NCBI RefSeq assembly: GCF_034087045.1 | Contig: NZ_CP139247.1 | Span: 5,730,001-5,794,000, forward strand | DNA: 64,000 nucleotides | Source: Chitinophaga sancti | Lineage (GTDB): Bacteria > Bacteroidota > Bacteroidia > Chitinophagales > Chitinophagaceae | Reading direction: 5' to 3' | Shown here: in pieces, positions 44,334-53,245 of the stretch | Layout of the letters: each line of letters begins with the position of its first letter | Position numbering within the stretch: the first letter of the stretch is position 1 | Position numbers and translations under genes: made by a program | Notes under the pieces: generated by a model | What the model was told of the DNA's origin: nothing | Seen by the model: only the letters and a program-made list of their open reading frames with translations | Database searches by the model: none

Positions 44334-45158
44334 TTATAAATACAAATAATAAGGCTGTAACAATGCCTTGAATGCCGCTGTGTAATCATTGCCTGCTTCC
44401 TTAATGGCCATTACTTCTTCATCGCGGGGTGTTTCTTCCCGGCCGAAAATAGCGATGGTGCGGAATTTGTCATGATTTACACTTTGCTTTACGTGTAGTA
44501 CTTTGCGGGAATAAAATCCTTTTTGTGTGGCTAATACTTCAAAAGTGGCATAAGGCTTATAGGGTAACAAAACGGAGAAAACGCCTGATAAAGACAAATT
44601 TTTATCAATCACATCCAGTAATGCTGAGTAATTCAACGTGGTGGTGTGCATGGCCTGATTTCTTAATTGATCAGGACTTTTTAAGTCTGATTCATAAAAA
44701 GGAGGATTGGTGATAATGAGGTCGTATTTTACCTCCAATGATAATGTGCGGGCATCACCGGTTAGGATATTTAATTTTGAAGCCCAGGGAGATTCGGCAA
44801 AATTTCGTTTTGCCTGGCCTGCGGCCGCAACATCGAGTTCGATGGCAGTAATAGACGCTTCGCTAAATCTTTGCGCAAGCATCAGACTCAATAATCCCGT
44901 ACCTGCCCCAATATCTAAAATACGAGGCGCCGGTAAAACTTTCCCTGAAGAAATATCAGCACTTACAAATGCCTTCCCTGAAGTAAGATCAGCACTCACC
45001 GCCTCTTTTTGTTGTGGAACGCCTCCACCAAACAATCCCTCTTCTACTACATACCAACCCGTATACGCCCCCTGCAAACAGGCATCTGTGCACACTTTCA
45101 TGGCACAATCTTCCTGATTCACCGTAAACTCCTTGAAACGAAAAAATTGATTCGCCAT
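44334..45158 (-). CDS. trmN6: tRNA1(Val) A37 N6-methyltransferase
   Basis: 274 residues. SAM-binding ILDIGAGTGLLSLMLA and catalytic NPPFYESDLK identify the YfiC/TrmN6 type, which methylates A37 of valine tRNA. Residues 46-78 form an inserted loop containing an 11-residue direct duplication (VSADLTSGKAF, VSADISSGKVL, residues 54-75). Starts 2 bp after tsaD stop, so two tRNA A37-modification enzymes are coupled. Confidence 0.9.
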   Translation of the reverse strand: MANQFFRFKEFTVNQEDCAMKVCTDACLQGAYTGWYVVEEGLFGGGVPQQKEAVSADLTSGKAFVSADISSGKVLPAPRILDIGAGTGLLSLMLAQRFSEASITAIELDVAAAGQAKRNFAESPWASKLNILTGDARTLSLEVKYDLIITNPPFYESDLKSPDQLRNQAMHTTTLNYSALLDVIDKNLSLSGVFSVLLPYKPYATFEVLATQKGFYSRKVLHVKQSVNHDKFRTIAIFGREETPRDEEVMAIKEAGNDYTAAFKALLQPYYLYL

Positions 45159-45160
45159 AC

Positions 45161-46165
45161 TTAAAATGCTGCTCTTGCACCTGGTACCGCATCCAGTCCT
45201 ACAAACTCCTTTGCCTGGTATTTATAATATGCAGTGATCGCGATCATAGCTGCATTGTCCGTACAATATTCAAACTTAGGAATGTAAGTATTCCAGCCAA
45301 ACTTCCCGCCATAGGTTTGCAACGCCAATCTCAAACCTGAGTTCGCACTCACTCCACCGGCAATGCCGATCTCTTTTATACCCGTCTCCTTCGAAGCCTT
45401 CACCAGTTTATTCATGAGAATACTAACTATCCTGTGCTGAATAGACGCACATATATCCGCCATATTTTGCTGCACAAAATCAGGATCCAGCCTGGTTTTT
45501 TCCTGCAGGAAATAAAGAATAGCCGTCTTCAGCCCGCTAAAACTGAAATTTAGCTCAGGGATCTGTGGCTCAGGGAATTTAAACCGGGTCGGGTCCCCCA
45601 GTTTCGCATATTTATCAATCAAAGGACCACCCGGATAAGGCAAACCCAGTAATTTCGCACTCTTATCAAATGCCTCTCCTGCTGCATCATCCATGGTTTC
45701 TCCAATCACTTTCATTTGCAGCGGACTATCTACCCGCACAATTTGTGTGTGCCCACCAGATACCGTGAGACACAAAAACGGAAATGAAGGAATGGGATCT
45801 TCGATGAAATTGGCCAGCACGTGGGCCTGCATATGGTGAACGGCAATGAGCGGTTTATTCAGCGCCAGCGCCAGTGACTTGGCAAAACAACTACCTACCA
45901 GCAGTGCACCGATCAGGCCGGGAGCCTGGGTGAAAGCAATGGCGTCCAGTTCGTCCTTACGTATACCTGCCTGTTTAAGGGCATAATCTACCACCGGAAC
46001 GATATTTTCCTGGTGAGCACGGGAAGCCAGTTCCGGCACTACACCACCATATTGCTCATGAATAGTCTGGTTAGCTATATAATTGGAAAGGATCTTTCCA
46101 TCTACCAGTACAGAAGCACTGGTTTCATCACAAGACGACTCTATCGCGAGTATTTTTACTGACAT
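45161..46165 (-). CDS. tsaD: tRNA threonylcarbamoyladenosine synthase subunit TsaD
   Basis: 334 residues. Kae1/TsaD ASKHA fold: LAIESSCDETSASVL, metal ligands H111 and H115 in HHMQAH, GGHTQIV, and late GIAGGVSANSGLR. With TsaB and TsaE it transfers threonylcarbamoyl to A37 of ANN-decoding tRNAs. Promoter TAGTTTTG ends 5 nt before the ATG. Confidence 0.96.
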   Translation of the reverse strand: MSVKILAIESSCDETSASVLVDGKILSNYIANQTIHEQYGGVVPELASRAHQENIVPVVDYALKQAGIRKDELDAIAFTQAPGLIGALLVGSCFAKSLALALNKPLIAVHHMQAHVLANFIEDPIPSFPFLCLTVSGGHTQIVRVDSPLQMKVIGETMDDAAGEAFDKSAKLLGLPYPGGPLIDKYAKLGDPTRFKFPEPQIPELNFSFSGLKTAILYFLQEKTRLDPDFVQQNMADICASIQHRIVSILMNKLVKASKETGIKEIGIAGGVSANSGLRLALQTYGGKFGWNTYIPKFEYCTDNAAMIAITAYYKYQAKEFVGLDAVPGARAAF

Positions 46166-46170
46166 GGATG

Positions 46171-46178
46171 CAAAACTA
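46171..46178 (-). promoter_or_regulatory. -7 promoter element (TAGTTTTG) of tsaD
   Basis: Perfect TAnnTTTG on the minus strand, 5 nt before the tsaD ATG; predicts leaderless tsaD mRNA. The upstream terminator hairpin begins 6 bp further on. Confidence 0.6.
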
Positions 46179-46183
46179 AAAAG

Positions 46184-46219
46184 AAAATCCGCTTCTGCCT
46201 AAAGGCGAAGCGGATTTTT
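46184..46219 (-). terminator. Terminator upstream of tsaD
   Basis: About 16-bp stem with one bulge (46184-46200 with 46204-46219), T run on the minus strand. Ends the permease gene transcript just before the tsaD promoter. Confidence 0.75.
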
Positions 46220-46231
46220 GAAGGGGACATC

Positions 46232-46355
46232 CTTCTATCTGAATGAAATCTTCTATCAGCGTGAATTCTTCTATCTGAGTGAGATTTCTATCTGAATAAA
46301 TCTTCTATCTGAATGAAATTTCTATCCGAATTGAATTTTCTACCTGAACAAAAGT
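46232..46355. repeat. 18-bp tandem repeat, 7 degenerate copies
   Basis: Units of CTTCTATCTGAATGAAAT, starting 46232, 46250, 46268, 46286 (16 bp), 46302, 46320 and 46338. The array lies between the stop of the permease gene and its terminator, so it would be in the 3' UTR of that message. Confidence 0.8.
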
Positions 46356-46359
46356 CACG

Positions 46360-47607
46360 TCACGTACTCCTGATCGCTACCACCGGGTCCAGCTTCGAAG
46401 CCGACCAAGCCGGAATAAACCCGGCTATCACCCCCACCACCGTACTCACACTCAATCCTATTATAATATTCTTCAGCGTCAGCGCCACCGGAAAAACATC
46501 AAACATATTCAACACCAACGTAATCATGTACACCAGCAACAAACCCAATCCACCTCCCACCAGGCACAACATAATCGCTTCCAGCAAGAATTCCATCAAA
46601 ATCACCTTCTTCCTGGCCCCAATGGCTTTCTTCAACCCAATGATATTCGTCCGTTCCTTCACCGTCACAAACATAATATTCGCAATCCCAAACCCACCTA
46701 CTATCAGCGCAAACATCGCTATTATAATCCCTCCTATATTGATCTTGACAAAGATACTTTCCAGGTTCCCGGACGCCGATGTAATCTCATTCAATGAAAA
46801 ATCATCTTCCTCCGTAGGCCGCAACCGGCGAATAGCCCGCATTACCCCGGTCAGCTCATCCTTCATCTCTTTTACGGATACCCCCGGCTTTGCCTTTACC
46901 GTTATAAACGGATCTCCATACAACCGCTCATCTACCACCGTTTTGCCAAAGGCATACGGCACCATCACTGTATTATCATAATTGATAGCATCCATACCAG
47001 AACCTTTTTTCTTCAGTACCCCAATCACCTTAACTGGCCTGCCCGCTACCCGGATCACCTTGCCCAGGGCCGCCTCCGGACTCCCAAACAATCCATCCCA
47101 GATATTTCCTCCCAGGATGGCCACATTCGCCCCGTCATTCTCCTTGCCGGCAAAATACCGGCCTCCAATGATCTTCAGGGACTGAATTTTAATATAATCT
47201 TCTGTAACGGGTAGGAACTCCACCCCTTCCATAGATTCGCTTTTATAATCTATCCGCTTATTGCCAGATGAAAATGCAAATGCCGCAAACTGCACTGTAT
47301 GGGTCTTTTCCGTCATATATCGCAGCTCTTTGTACTCAGGCTGCGGACGGTTCACAAATTTCCACCACGGCATATCCGGACCGCCATCCCATGGCCACTT
47401 CTGGATAAAGATCACATCAGAACCCAAGGCTTCCAGGCCTTTGCGGATATTACTTTCCAAACTATTTGTTGCAGTAAAAACAGCGATGATACAGAATATA
47501 CCAATTGTGATTCCTAAAAGAGATAAAAACGTACGGAGCTTGTTCATTCTGAGCTCCTGGGCCGCCATTTTCAGGCTACTCCATAATATTTTAATCGTGG
47601 CAATCAT
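46360..47607 (-). CDS. MacB-type ABC transporter permease
   Basis: 415 residues from ATG 47607 (MIATIKILWSSLKMAAQELR); the longer open frame to 47727 adds a tail without signal features. One N-terminal membrane helix (LLGITIGIFCIIAVFTAT), a ~240-residue periplasmic MacB_PCD domain, and three C-terminal helices with GLKKAIGARKKVILMEFLLE, the FtsX/MacB layout. Works with an ATPase and usually an adaptor, neither adjacent here, in efflux or lipoprotein/lipid export. Divergent from prfC. Confidence 0.9.
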   Translation of the reverse strand: MIATIKILWSSLKMAAQELRMNKLRTFLSLLGITIGIFCIIAVFTATNSLESNIRKGLEALGSDVIFIQKWPWDGGPDMPWWKFVNRPQPEYKELRYMTEKTHTVQFAAFAFSSGNKRIDYKSESMEGVEFLPVTEDYIKIQSLKIIGGRYFAGKENDGANVAILGGNIWDGLFGSPEAALGKVIRVAGRPVKVIGVLKKKGSGMDAINYDNTVMVPYAFGKTVVDERLYGDPFITVKAKPGVSVKEMKDELTGVMRAIRRLRPTEEDDFSLNEITSASGNLESIFVKINIGGIIIAMFALIVGGFGIANIMFVTVKERTNIIGLKKAIGARKKVILMEFLLEAIMLCLVGGGLGLLLVYMITLVLNMFDVFPVALTLKNIIIGLSVSTVVGVIAGFIPAWSASKLDPVVAIRST

Positions 47608-47682
47608 AGCGTTGTGGCAATCATAGATTAAATGTAAAGTAATGATAAATTGTGAGATTACATCCATTTCACAATTCATTCG

Positions 47683-47690
47683 TACCTTTG
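47683..47690 (+). promoter_or_regulatory. -7 promoter element (TACCTTTG) of prfC
   Basis: Perfect TAnnTTTG ending 24 nt before the prfC ATG. Confidence 0.6.
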
Positions 47691-47714
47691 CACACATTTT
47701 TGGTACAAACGCAT

Positions 47715-49298
47715 ATGAAGTACGCAAGCGAAATCAATAAACGAAAGACATTTGCTATTATAGCCCACCCGGATGCCGGTAAAACCACCCTGACGGAAAA
47801 ATTCCTGCTCTTTGGTGGCGCCATCCAGACTGCGGGCGCCGTAAAGTCTAACAAGATCAAGAAACATACGACCTCCGACTTTATGGAAATCGAACGGCAG
47901 CGTGGTATCTCCGTAGCCACCTCCGTGATGACTTTCGAATACCGGGATATGCTGATAAACCTGCTCGATACCCCGGGTCACAAGGACTTCGCAGAAGATA
48001 CCTACCGTACCCTGACCGCAGTGGACAGCGTTGTGCTGGTCATCGACTGTGTAAAGGGGGTGGAAGAGCAGACAGAACGCCTCATGGAGGTATGCCGTAT
48101 GCGCGATACCCCGGTGATCATCTTTGTCAATAAGATGGACCGTGACGGTAAAAACCCATTCGACCTGCTGGATGAGCTGGAAGAAAAACTGCGTATCAAG
48201 GTTCGCCCTCTGAGCTGGCCTATTAACGGCGGTACAGACTTTAAAGGGGTGTATAACCTGTACAATAAGAGCTTTGTATCCTTTGCGCCTAACAAGAAAG
48301 CAACAGATGATGATATCGTTCCACTGTCTGACCTGACAAGTGATTTTATCGATCAGACTTTCAATGCAACGGATGCAGCACAGCTGCGTAACGATGTGGA
48401 ACTGATTGAAGGTGTGTACGATACCTTTGAGAATACGGAATACCTGGAAGGGAAAATGGCGCCTGTTTTCTTTGGTAGCGCCGTGAATAACTTCGGGGTG
48501 AAAGACCTGCTCGATACCTTCGTGGAGATCGCCCCTACACCAAGAGATCGTGAATCAAGCACCCGTCCTGTTCCGGTGGCGGATGATAAATTCAGTGGTT
48601 TTATCTTTAAAATTCACGCGAACCTCGATCCGAGACACCGCGATCGTATCGCGTTTTTACGTGTGTGTTCCGGTAAGTTTGAGCGGAATAAATTCTTCCA
48701 CCATGTAAGGTTAGATAAGGATGTGCGATTCAGTAACCCTTACACCTTCCTGGCACGGGAAAAGAATGTGGTAGATGATGCGTATCCGGGTGATGTGGTT
48801 GGTTTGTTTGATACGGGCAACTTTAAGATTGGAGATACGCTGACGGAAGGTGAGAACTTCTATTTTACAGGTATTCCAAGCTTCTCTCCTGAGTTGTTTA
48901 AGGAGGTGGTGAATAAGGATCCGATGAAGACAAAACAGTTGGAGAAAGGGTTGAGACAGTTGACGGATGAGGGTGTGGCGCAGTTGTTTACACAGCATGG
49001 TGGTAATCGTAAGATTATTGGTTGTGTGGGTGATCTGCAGTTTGAGGTGATACAGTATCGTTTGTTGCAGGAGTATGGAGCGTCTTGTATGTTCAATACT
49101 TTGCCTTTTTATAAGGCGTGCTGGATTACAGGGGATAAGGCGAAGGTAGAGGAGTTTATAAGGTTTAAACAGGCGAATGTGGTGGAGGATAAGGATGGAC
49201 ACCTGGTTTATCTGGCACAGAGTGAGTGGTATTTGAATACAGAGCGGACAAATAATCCGGAGGTGGAGTTTCATTTTACTTCTGAAATTCATAAATAA
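47715..49298 (+). CDS. prfC: Peptide chain release factor 3
   Basis: 527 residues from ATG 47715; the upstream in-frame codons overlap the promoter box. Translational GTPase: G1 [10 protein letters not shown]2 region [11 protein letters not shown]3 DTPGH, G4 NKMD, then RF3-specific domains ([20 protein letters not shown]; ending [12 protein letters not shown]). Recycles RF1/RF2 after peptide release. Monocistronic, divergent from the ABC permease. Confidence 0.96.
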   Translation: MKYASEINKRKTFAIIAHPDAGKTTLTEKFLLFGGAIQTAGAVKSNKIKKHTTSDFMEIERQRGISVATSVMTFEYRDMLINLLDTPGHKDFAEDTYRTLTAVDSVVLVIDCVKGVEEQTERLMEVCRMRDTPVIIFVNKMDRDGKNPFDLLDELEEKLRIKVRPLSWPINGGTDFKGVYNLYNKSFVSFAPNKKATDDDIVPLSDLTSDFIDQTFNATDAAQLRNDVELIEGVYDTFENTEYLEGKMAPVFFGSAVNNFGVKDLLDTFVEIAPTPRDRESSTRPVPVADDKFSGFIFKIHANLDPRHRDRIAFLRVCSGKFERNKFFHHVRLDKDVRFSNPYTFLAREKNVVDDAYPGDVVGLFDTGNFKIGDTLTEGENFYFTGIPSFSPELFKEVVNKDPMKTKQLEKGLRQLTDEGVAQLFTQHGGNRKIIGCVGDLQFEVIQYRLLQEYGASCMFNTLPFYKACWITGDKAKVEEFIRFKQANVVEDKDGHLVYLAQSEWYLNTERTNNPEVEFHFTSEIHK

Positions 49299-49304
49299 AT
49301 TTTG

Positions 49305-49343
49305 GGCGATTGTGTTGCGTGCGAAGCACGCAACACAATCGCC
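49305..49343. repeat. 18-bp perfect hairpin after prfC
   Basis: Arms 49305-49322 and 49326-49343 with a GAA loop; GC-rich, no T run after it. First of two back-to-back hairpins. Confidence 0.75.
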
Positions 49344-49345
49344 GG

Positions 49346-49387
49346 GCGGGCATTTGAGGTGAGCAGAGCTCACCTCAAAATGCCCGC
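49346..49387. repeat. 19-bp hairpin, second of a pair
   Basis: Arms 49346-49364 and 49368-49387 (one bulged A), AGA loop, followed on the plus strand by seven A. With the first hairpin it makes a two-stem structure resembling a REP/BIME-like unit or an unusual terminator. Confidence 0.7.
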
Positions 49388-49487
49388 AAAAAAATAGCCG
49401 CATCCTGTGATCAGGCGCGGCGTTATAATAAATTGTACGACCAACTCAAATGAAGTACAATTGCAGACTGTCCTTAGACTTGTAAAA

Positions 49488-49523
49488 CAACAAGGCAAAG
49501 CTATTACAGCTTTGCCTTTGTTA
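49488..49523 (-). terminator. Terminator of ubiD-DUF6265 unit
   Basis: Perfect 11-bp stem (49492-49502 with 49508-49518), 5-nt loop, T-rich on the minus-strand side. Confidence 0.65.
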
Positions 49524-49565
49524 TTTATACATTTGGGAAATAGATTTACGCAAGTGGGAAATCCA

Positions 49566-50051
49566 TTATTTCCTTTTGTACTCCAATATGATCTCACTGA
49601 ATGTCTTCTCCTTCTCCCCTTTATAATGAACTTCCAGTTCATCCTCCTTCTTCCACTTATATACTATCTTCTGCGGATAATCACACTCCGGGTTTTCTGC
49701 CACAAAACCATTAGCTTGTATCACCGTTACCTTGAACGGTACCGGCTTCCCACTCTTTGGATCCGACACGGCCACAATACTGAAATACAAATCCTTCCCA
49801 CTTTTCACCATTTGCATATGATCCATCTCTACACTATCCTTACCGGTTATACGATGTGTCACTCCCTGCCAGGTATTCTCATCCAACTTTGTCCAATACT
49901 CTGTAAAAGTACTGTGCTTTGTAGGCATACGCCAATACCCCAGTATATGATCAACGTACTTAAAGTCGGCCGGCTTTACCTGGGCAAAACTGTTATTGCA
50001 AAACAATAACAGCAGCAGGTATTTACTGTGGTACCACAGCTTCTTCCCCAT
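49566..50051 (-). CDS. Exported DUF6265-type protein
   Basis: 161 residues. Signal peptide 1-23 (ends NNSFAQ). Domain signature LGYWRMPTKHSTFTEYWTKL and WQGVTHRITGKDSVEMDHMQ, a lipocalin-like beta-fold seen in secreted Bacteroidota proteins. Function unknown. Its ATG lies inside the last codons of ubiD (29-nt overlap), so it is coupled to it. Confidence 0.75.
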   Translation of the reverse strand: MGKKLWYHSKYLLLLLFCNNSFAQVKPADFKYVDHILGYWRMPTKHSTFTEYWTKLDENTWQGVTHRITGKDSVEMDHMQMVKSGKDLYFSIVAVSDPKSGKPVPFKVTVIQANGFVAENPECDYPQKIVYKWKKEDELEVHYKGEKEKTFSEIILEYKRK

Positions 50052-51948
50052 ACATTTGTGGTTTAAATTTTAGCGATGGCGATGGCAGGAAAGGTCCTAT
50101 ATTTAACGCCGCCCATTTCTCATCTACTTTACGGATCGTCTCGTCATCTGCAACGACGATATTGGGCCAGTCACGCTCAAAACCATCCAGCAGCCTGGTT
50201 TTCAGGGTTCCATCCATGCCTACGCCCGCCCATTCTTTACCAGGCTTGCCAGGTACAGGGTTGCGTACTACGAAGCTATCTCTTCTTGGATCCAGGTTAT
50301 TACAGAAGCGCCACAGGGTAGTTGCCAGATCACTGACATCCACGGTGTGCTCTACAAAAATGATCATCTTGATGCCCAGCATTTCAGGCAGTGCATACAG
50401 CTGTTCATTCAGTTCCTTGATATGCAGCGGACGTGCTTTTTGTACGGCAACAAATAAACAAGGAATATCCATGGCCAGCAGACTATCATTGATCCCTTTG
50501 ATTTCAGGGAAACGTTTTTGCAGTTCTTCTTTATTGATACCGGCAGGTTTGATATCCTGTAAGTGGCTATCCAGAATTTCTTCGTCGTATTTGGTAGTCG
50601 CGTCGATACACATCTTACCACCAAAGCCCATTTTAGAGCAGGAGTGGTCCAATACATCCATCGGACCCTGGCTGAAGTAGATGTCTGTACCAGGGTTCAG
50701 ATGCTTAAACATATATTGCGCCAGTGCTTTGTAATCACTGATAGTAGTGTGCTGATCGGCGACAACAAGGATTTTGTTGAACATCATCTGTCCCGCGCCC
50801 CACATAGCATTCATCACTTTCTGCGCCTGACCGGCATAGTCTTTCTTAATCTTGGAAATCACCAGGTTATGGAATACCCCTTCTACCGGCATTTCCATAT
50901 CGATCATTTCAGGTACCATGGCCATTTTGATAGGCGCAAGGAAAATTCTTTCTGTCGCTTTACCGAGGTAAGCATCTTCCTGGGGAGGGATACCTACAAT
51001 GGTAGCGGGATATACAGCATCTTTACGATGAGTGATAGCGGTAACATGGAAACGAGGGTACCAGTCTGCCAGGGAGTAGTAACCGGTATGGTCACCAAAT
51101 GGTCCTTCCCAGATCAGGTCTTCTTCCGGATCTACATATCCTTCTATTACGAAGTCAGCATCAGCAGGCACTTCGATATCTGGCTGAGAGATACATTTTA
51201 CCAGTTCTACTTTCTGCTTGCGCAGGAAACCCGCCAGCATGTATTCATCCACATTTTCAGGAAGTGGTGCCGTAGCGGAATAGGTATATACAGGATCACC
51301 ACCGAGTACAACGGCTACCGGCATGCGTTTTTTCAGTGTCTTGTATTCGTTGTAGTGTTTGGCGGATACTTTGTGTTTATGCCAGTGCATACCGGTCATC
51401 TGGCCATCAAATACCTGCATACGGTACATGCCGACGTTGCGGATACCGGTGTGCGGGTCTTTGGTGTGGATGACAGGGAGGGTGATGAATGGACCACCAT
51501 CTTTAGGCCAGCACTGGATAACCGGAATTTTGGTAAGGTCCGGGTTGGACATGATCACTTCCTGGCAGGCGCCTTTGCCGCTGACTACTTTTGGCATCCA
51601 GCTGGCGAATTGGCCGAGTTTAGGGAGCATGGCCAGCTTATCGAGAATGCTTTCTTTTGGTTTGGAAAGCATTTTGAAGAGGTCTTCGATCTGGTGGGCT
51701 GTATCGTCTAATTCATTGACACCCAATGCCAGGCACATCCTTTTGTAGCTCCCCATGGAGTTCATGAGAACGGGAAAGTCTGTGCCGGTGTTTTCAAAAA
51801 GGAGGGCCTTACCCCCACCAGGGGATTTGCTGACGCGGTCAGTGATTTCGGATATTTCCAGGATTGGGTCTACGAAGGTTTTGATACGGACCAGTTCTCC
51901 AGCCTTTTCCAGTGTGTCTATGAAGTGTTTTAGATTCTTATATGCCAT
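50023..51948 (-). CDS. ubiD: UbiD-family decarboxylase
   Basis: 641 residues from ATG 51948 (MAYKNLKHFIDTLEKAGELV); in-frame codons to 52008 lack a plausible start. UbiD signatures: WEGPFGDHTGYYS, GKATERIFL, NAMWGAGQMMFNKI, FGGKMCIDATTKYDEE. Uses prenylated FMN to decarboxylate an aromatic acid; in Bacteroidota the menaquinone (or ubiquinone-type) step is likely. No prenyltransferase partner (ubiX) in view. Cytoplasmic. TACCTTCG upstream is one base off the -7 box. Confidence 0.92.
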   Translation of the reverse strand: MAYKNLKHFIDTLEKAGELVRIKTFVDPILEISEITDRVSKSPGGGKALLFENTGTDFPVLMNSMGSYKRMCLALGVNELDDTAHQIEDLFKMLSKPKESILDKLAMLPKLGQFASWMPKVVSGKGACQEVIMSNPDLTKIPVIQCWPKDGGPFITLPVIHTKDPHTGIRNVGMYRMQVFDGQMTGMHWHKHKVSAKHYNEYKTLKKRMPVAVVLGGDPVYTYSATAPLPENVDEYMLAGFLRKQKVELVKCISQPDIEVPADADFVIEGYVDPEEDLIWEGPFGDHTGYYSLADWYPRFHVTAITHRKDAVYPATIVGIPPQEDAYLGKATERIFLAPIKMAMVPEMIDMEMPVEGVFHNLVISKIKKDYAGQAQKVMNAMWGAGQMMFNKILVVADQHTTISDYKALAQYMFKHLNPGTDIYFSQGPMDVLDHSCSKMGFGGKMCIDATTKYDEEILDSHLQDIKPAGINKEELQKRFPEIKGINDSLLAMDIPCLFVAVQKARPLHIKELNEQLYALPEMLGIKMIIFVEHTVDVSDLATTLWRFCNNLDPRRDSFVVRNPVPGKPGKEWAGVGMDGTLKTRLLDGFERDWPNIVVADDETIRKVDEKWAALNIGPFLPSPSLKFKPQMYGEEAVVPQ

Positions 51949-51982
51949 ACGGAGATTCGAAAATTTATGCGAAGGTAAACCC

Positions 51983-52021
51983 AAAATAAATACTTTTGCC
52001 TCCGGCAAAAGTATTTATTTT
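51983..52021. terminator. Strong hairpin upstream of ubiD
   Basis: Perfect 18-bp stem (51983-52000 with 52004-52021), TCC loop, T run on both strands. Lies directly behind the putative ubiD promoter and probably blocks read-through from upstream. Confidence 0.7.
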
Positions 52022-52070
52022 GATGACGATGACGCTGTGGGCTGGCCTGCCAAAGGCAATCCCCCCACCC

Positions 52071-52245
52071 TCAAACCACAACCACTTCTCCTTCAAACCA
52101 CAACCACTTCTCCCTCAAACCACAACCACTTCCCCCTCAAGCCACAACCACCTCTCTCTCAAACCACAACCACTTCCCCTTCAAACCGAAATCACCCTCC
52201 CTCAAGCCAAAATCACCTCACTCTCAAACCAAACTCATCTCCCCT
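52071..52245. repeat. 22-bp tandem repeat, 8 copies
   Basis: Units beginning TCAAACCACAACCACTTC at 52071, 52093, 52115, 52137, 52159, 52181, 52202 and 52224 (22-bp period, one of 21). The plus strand is almost free of G; the minus strand is G/T-rich (GTGGTTGTGGTTTGAGG). The period is not a codon multiple, so it is non-coding. It fills most of the gap 51949-52322. Confidence 0.85.
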
Positions 52246-52274
52246 TAAAACATTAATCATCCCCCAATAACAAA

Positions 52275-52304
52275 AAAGGCCGTCCTCCTTTGAGAACAGC
52301 CTTT
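52275..52304 (-). terminator. Terminator of small secreted gene
   Basis: About 13-bp stem with GU pairs (52275-52287 with 52292-52304), T run on the minus strand. Confidence 0.65.
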
Positions 52305-52322
52305 ACCTTAATGATATATCGA

Positions 52323-52643
52323 TTATAAGCTAATACTTGCATTAACTACCACTCTTGGCCTTTTCACATATACAACTTCAGCTGGTGGCGGTGGTGCCGG
52401 CGTATAAACTACTACTGGCGCAGGCGCTGGTGCACATACTGCTACTGGTGCTGGCACTGGAACCACCCTCACACCCGGACGGCAATCATAATAAGCACCA
52501 CGATAACTCTTACTGCAATCCTCCCAACGACCAGCATGAACCCGATAACCTCTTCCATACCCGTTTCCACGATGTACATTTTGTGCCATTGCACTTACAA
52601 CGGTTCCTCCCATCAGCAGCATCATTATTACTATCTGTTTCAT
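52323..52643 (-). CDS. Small exported Pro/Ala/Val-rich protein
   Basis: 106 residues. Signal peptide 1-21 (ends VSAMAQ). The N-terminal half is Gly/Arg/Tyr-rich with two Cys (WEDCSKSYRGAYYDCRPG); the C-terminal half is a Pro/Val/Ala repeat (VPVPAPVAVCAPAPAPVVVY). Likely periplasmic or surface; function unknown. Same strand and similar style as the His-rich neighbour. Confidence 0.6.
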   Translation of the reverse strand: MKQIVIMMLLMGGTVVSAMAQNVHRGNGYGRGYRVHAGRWEDCSKSYRGAYYDCRPGVRVVPVPAPVAVCAPAPAPVVVYTPAPPPPAEVVYVKRPRVVVNASISL

Positions 52644-52706
52644 ACTGTTTGATTTAGTTTTTGGTAAAATAGATTGGAATTAAAATATAGGAATTATAAT
52701 ATATAC

Positions 52707-52982
52707 TTAAACGTTAAAAGTGGCATTTAAAGTGTGCACTGGCGCGGCAACATTATTATACACATGGTGGTTATAACGATGCTGTCTGTGACGAACCACA
52801 TGATGATGACGATGATGTATCACCCGATGTGGTCTGTGCGGCCTGTGACGCGGTCTTGGAGGATGCGGCCTGTGATGTCTCGCAAAATGCGGATGCGGCG
52901 GCCTGGGTGGCTTAGGAGGCTGGGCGTTCGACACTACGAAGCCTCCTAAAATAAATACGATTACAAATAATATCTTTTTCAT
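52707..52982 (-). CDS. Small exported His/Pro/Arg-rich protein
   Basis: 91 residues. Signal peptide 1-20 (ends VSNAQ). The mature part is about one third His with Pro and Arg (PPHPHFARHHRPHPPRPRHR; IHHRHHHVVRHRQHRYNHH), ending in a hydrophobic APVHTLNATFNV. The composition suggests binding of Ni, Zn or Cu, or of polyanions, outside the cytoplasm. No homologue known to me. Confidence 0.65.
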   Translation of the reverse strand: MKKILFVIVFILGGFVVSNAQPPKPPRPPHPHFARHHRPHPPRPRHRPHRPHRVIHHRHHHVVRHRQHRYNHHVYNNVAAPVHTLNATFNV

Positions 52983-53245
52983 GATCCTAACAGTTTAGTA
53001 AGTAAATTAAAGTTAGCGCGATCGGATCTTCATGAGGAGAATGGTAAAAAATAACAGGGAGGAAAAGCGTACAACCATCATAGTTCTTATCTTATTCGTT
53101 ACTCTCTCCGCGATTTCTGAATTCGTTCGCTCAATGATCAGTTGCACATCACTTTCTCTTTTTCCTGTATTGCTTATGAAATTTCAAGAAGTATGCCAAA
53201 AACTATATTCCCTGAAGATCGTTGACCAGCACCAACTTACACTTA

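Noticed and set aside
46313..46981. 222-codon ORF antisense to the ABC permease
   Set aside because: Shadow frame rich in Pro/Ser/Thr/Ile; starts inside the 18-bp repeats.
49407..50009. Long plus-strand ORF antisense to DUF6265 gene
   Set aside because: Mirror of a clear exported protein; Leu/His/Ile-rich composition typical of antisense frames.
50563..51711. 382-codon ORF antisense to ubiD
   Set aside because: Shadow of a strongly supported gene; no motifs, unusual Phe/His/Arg richness.
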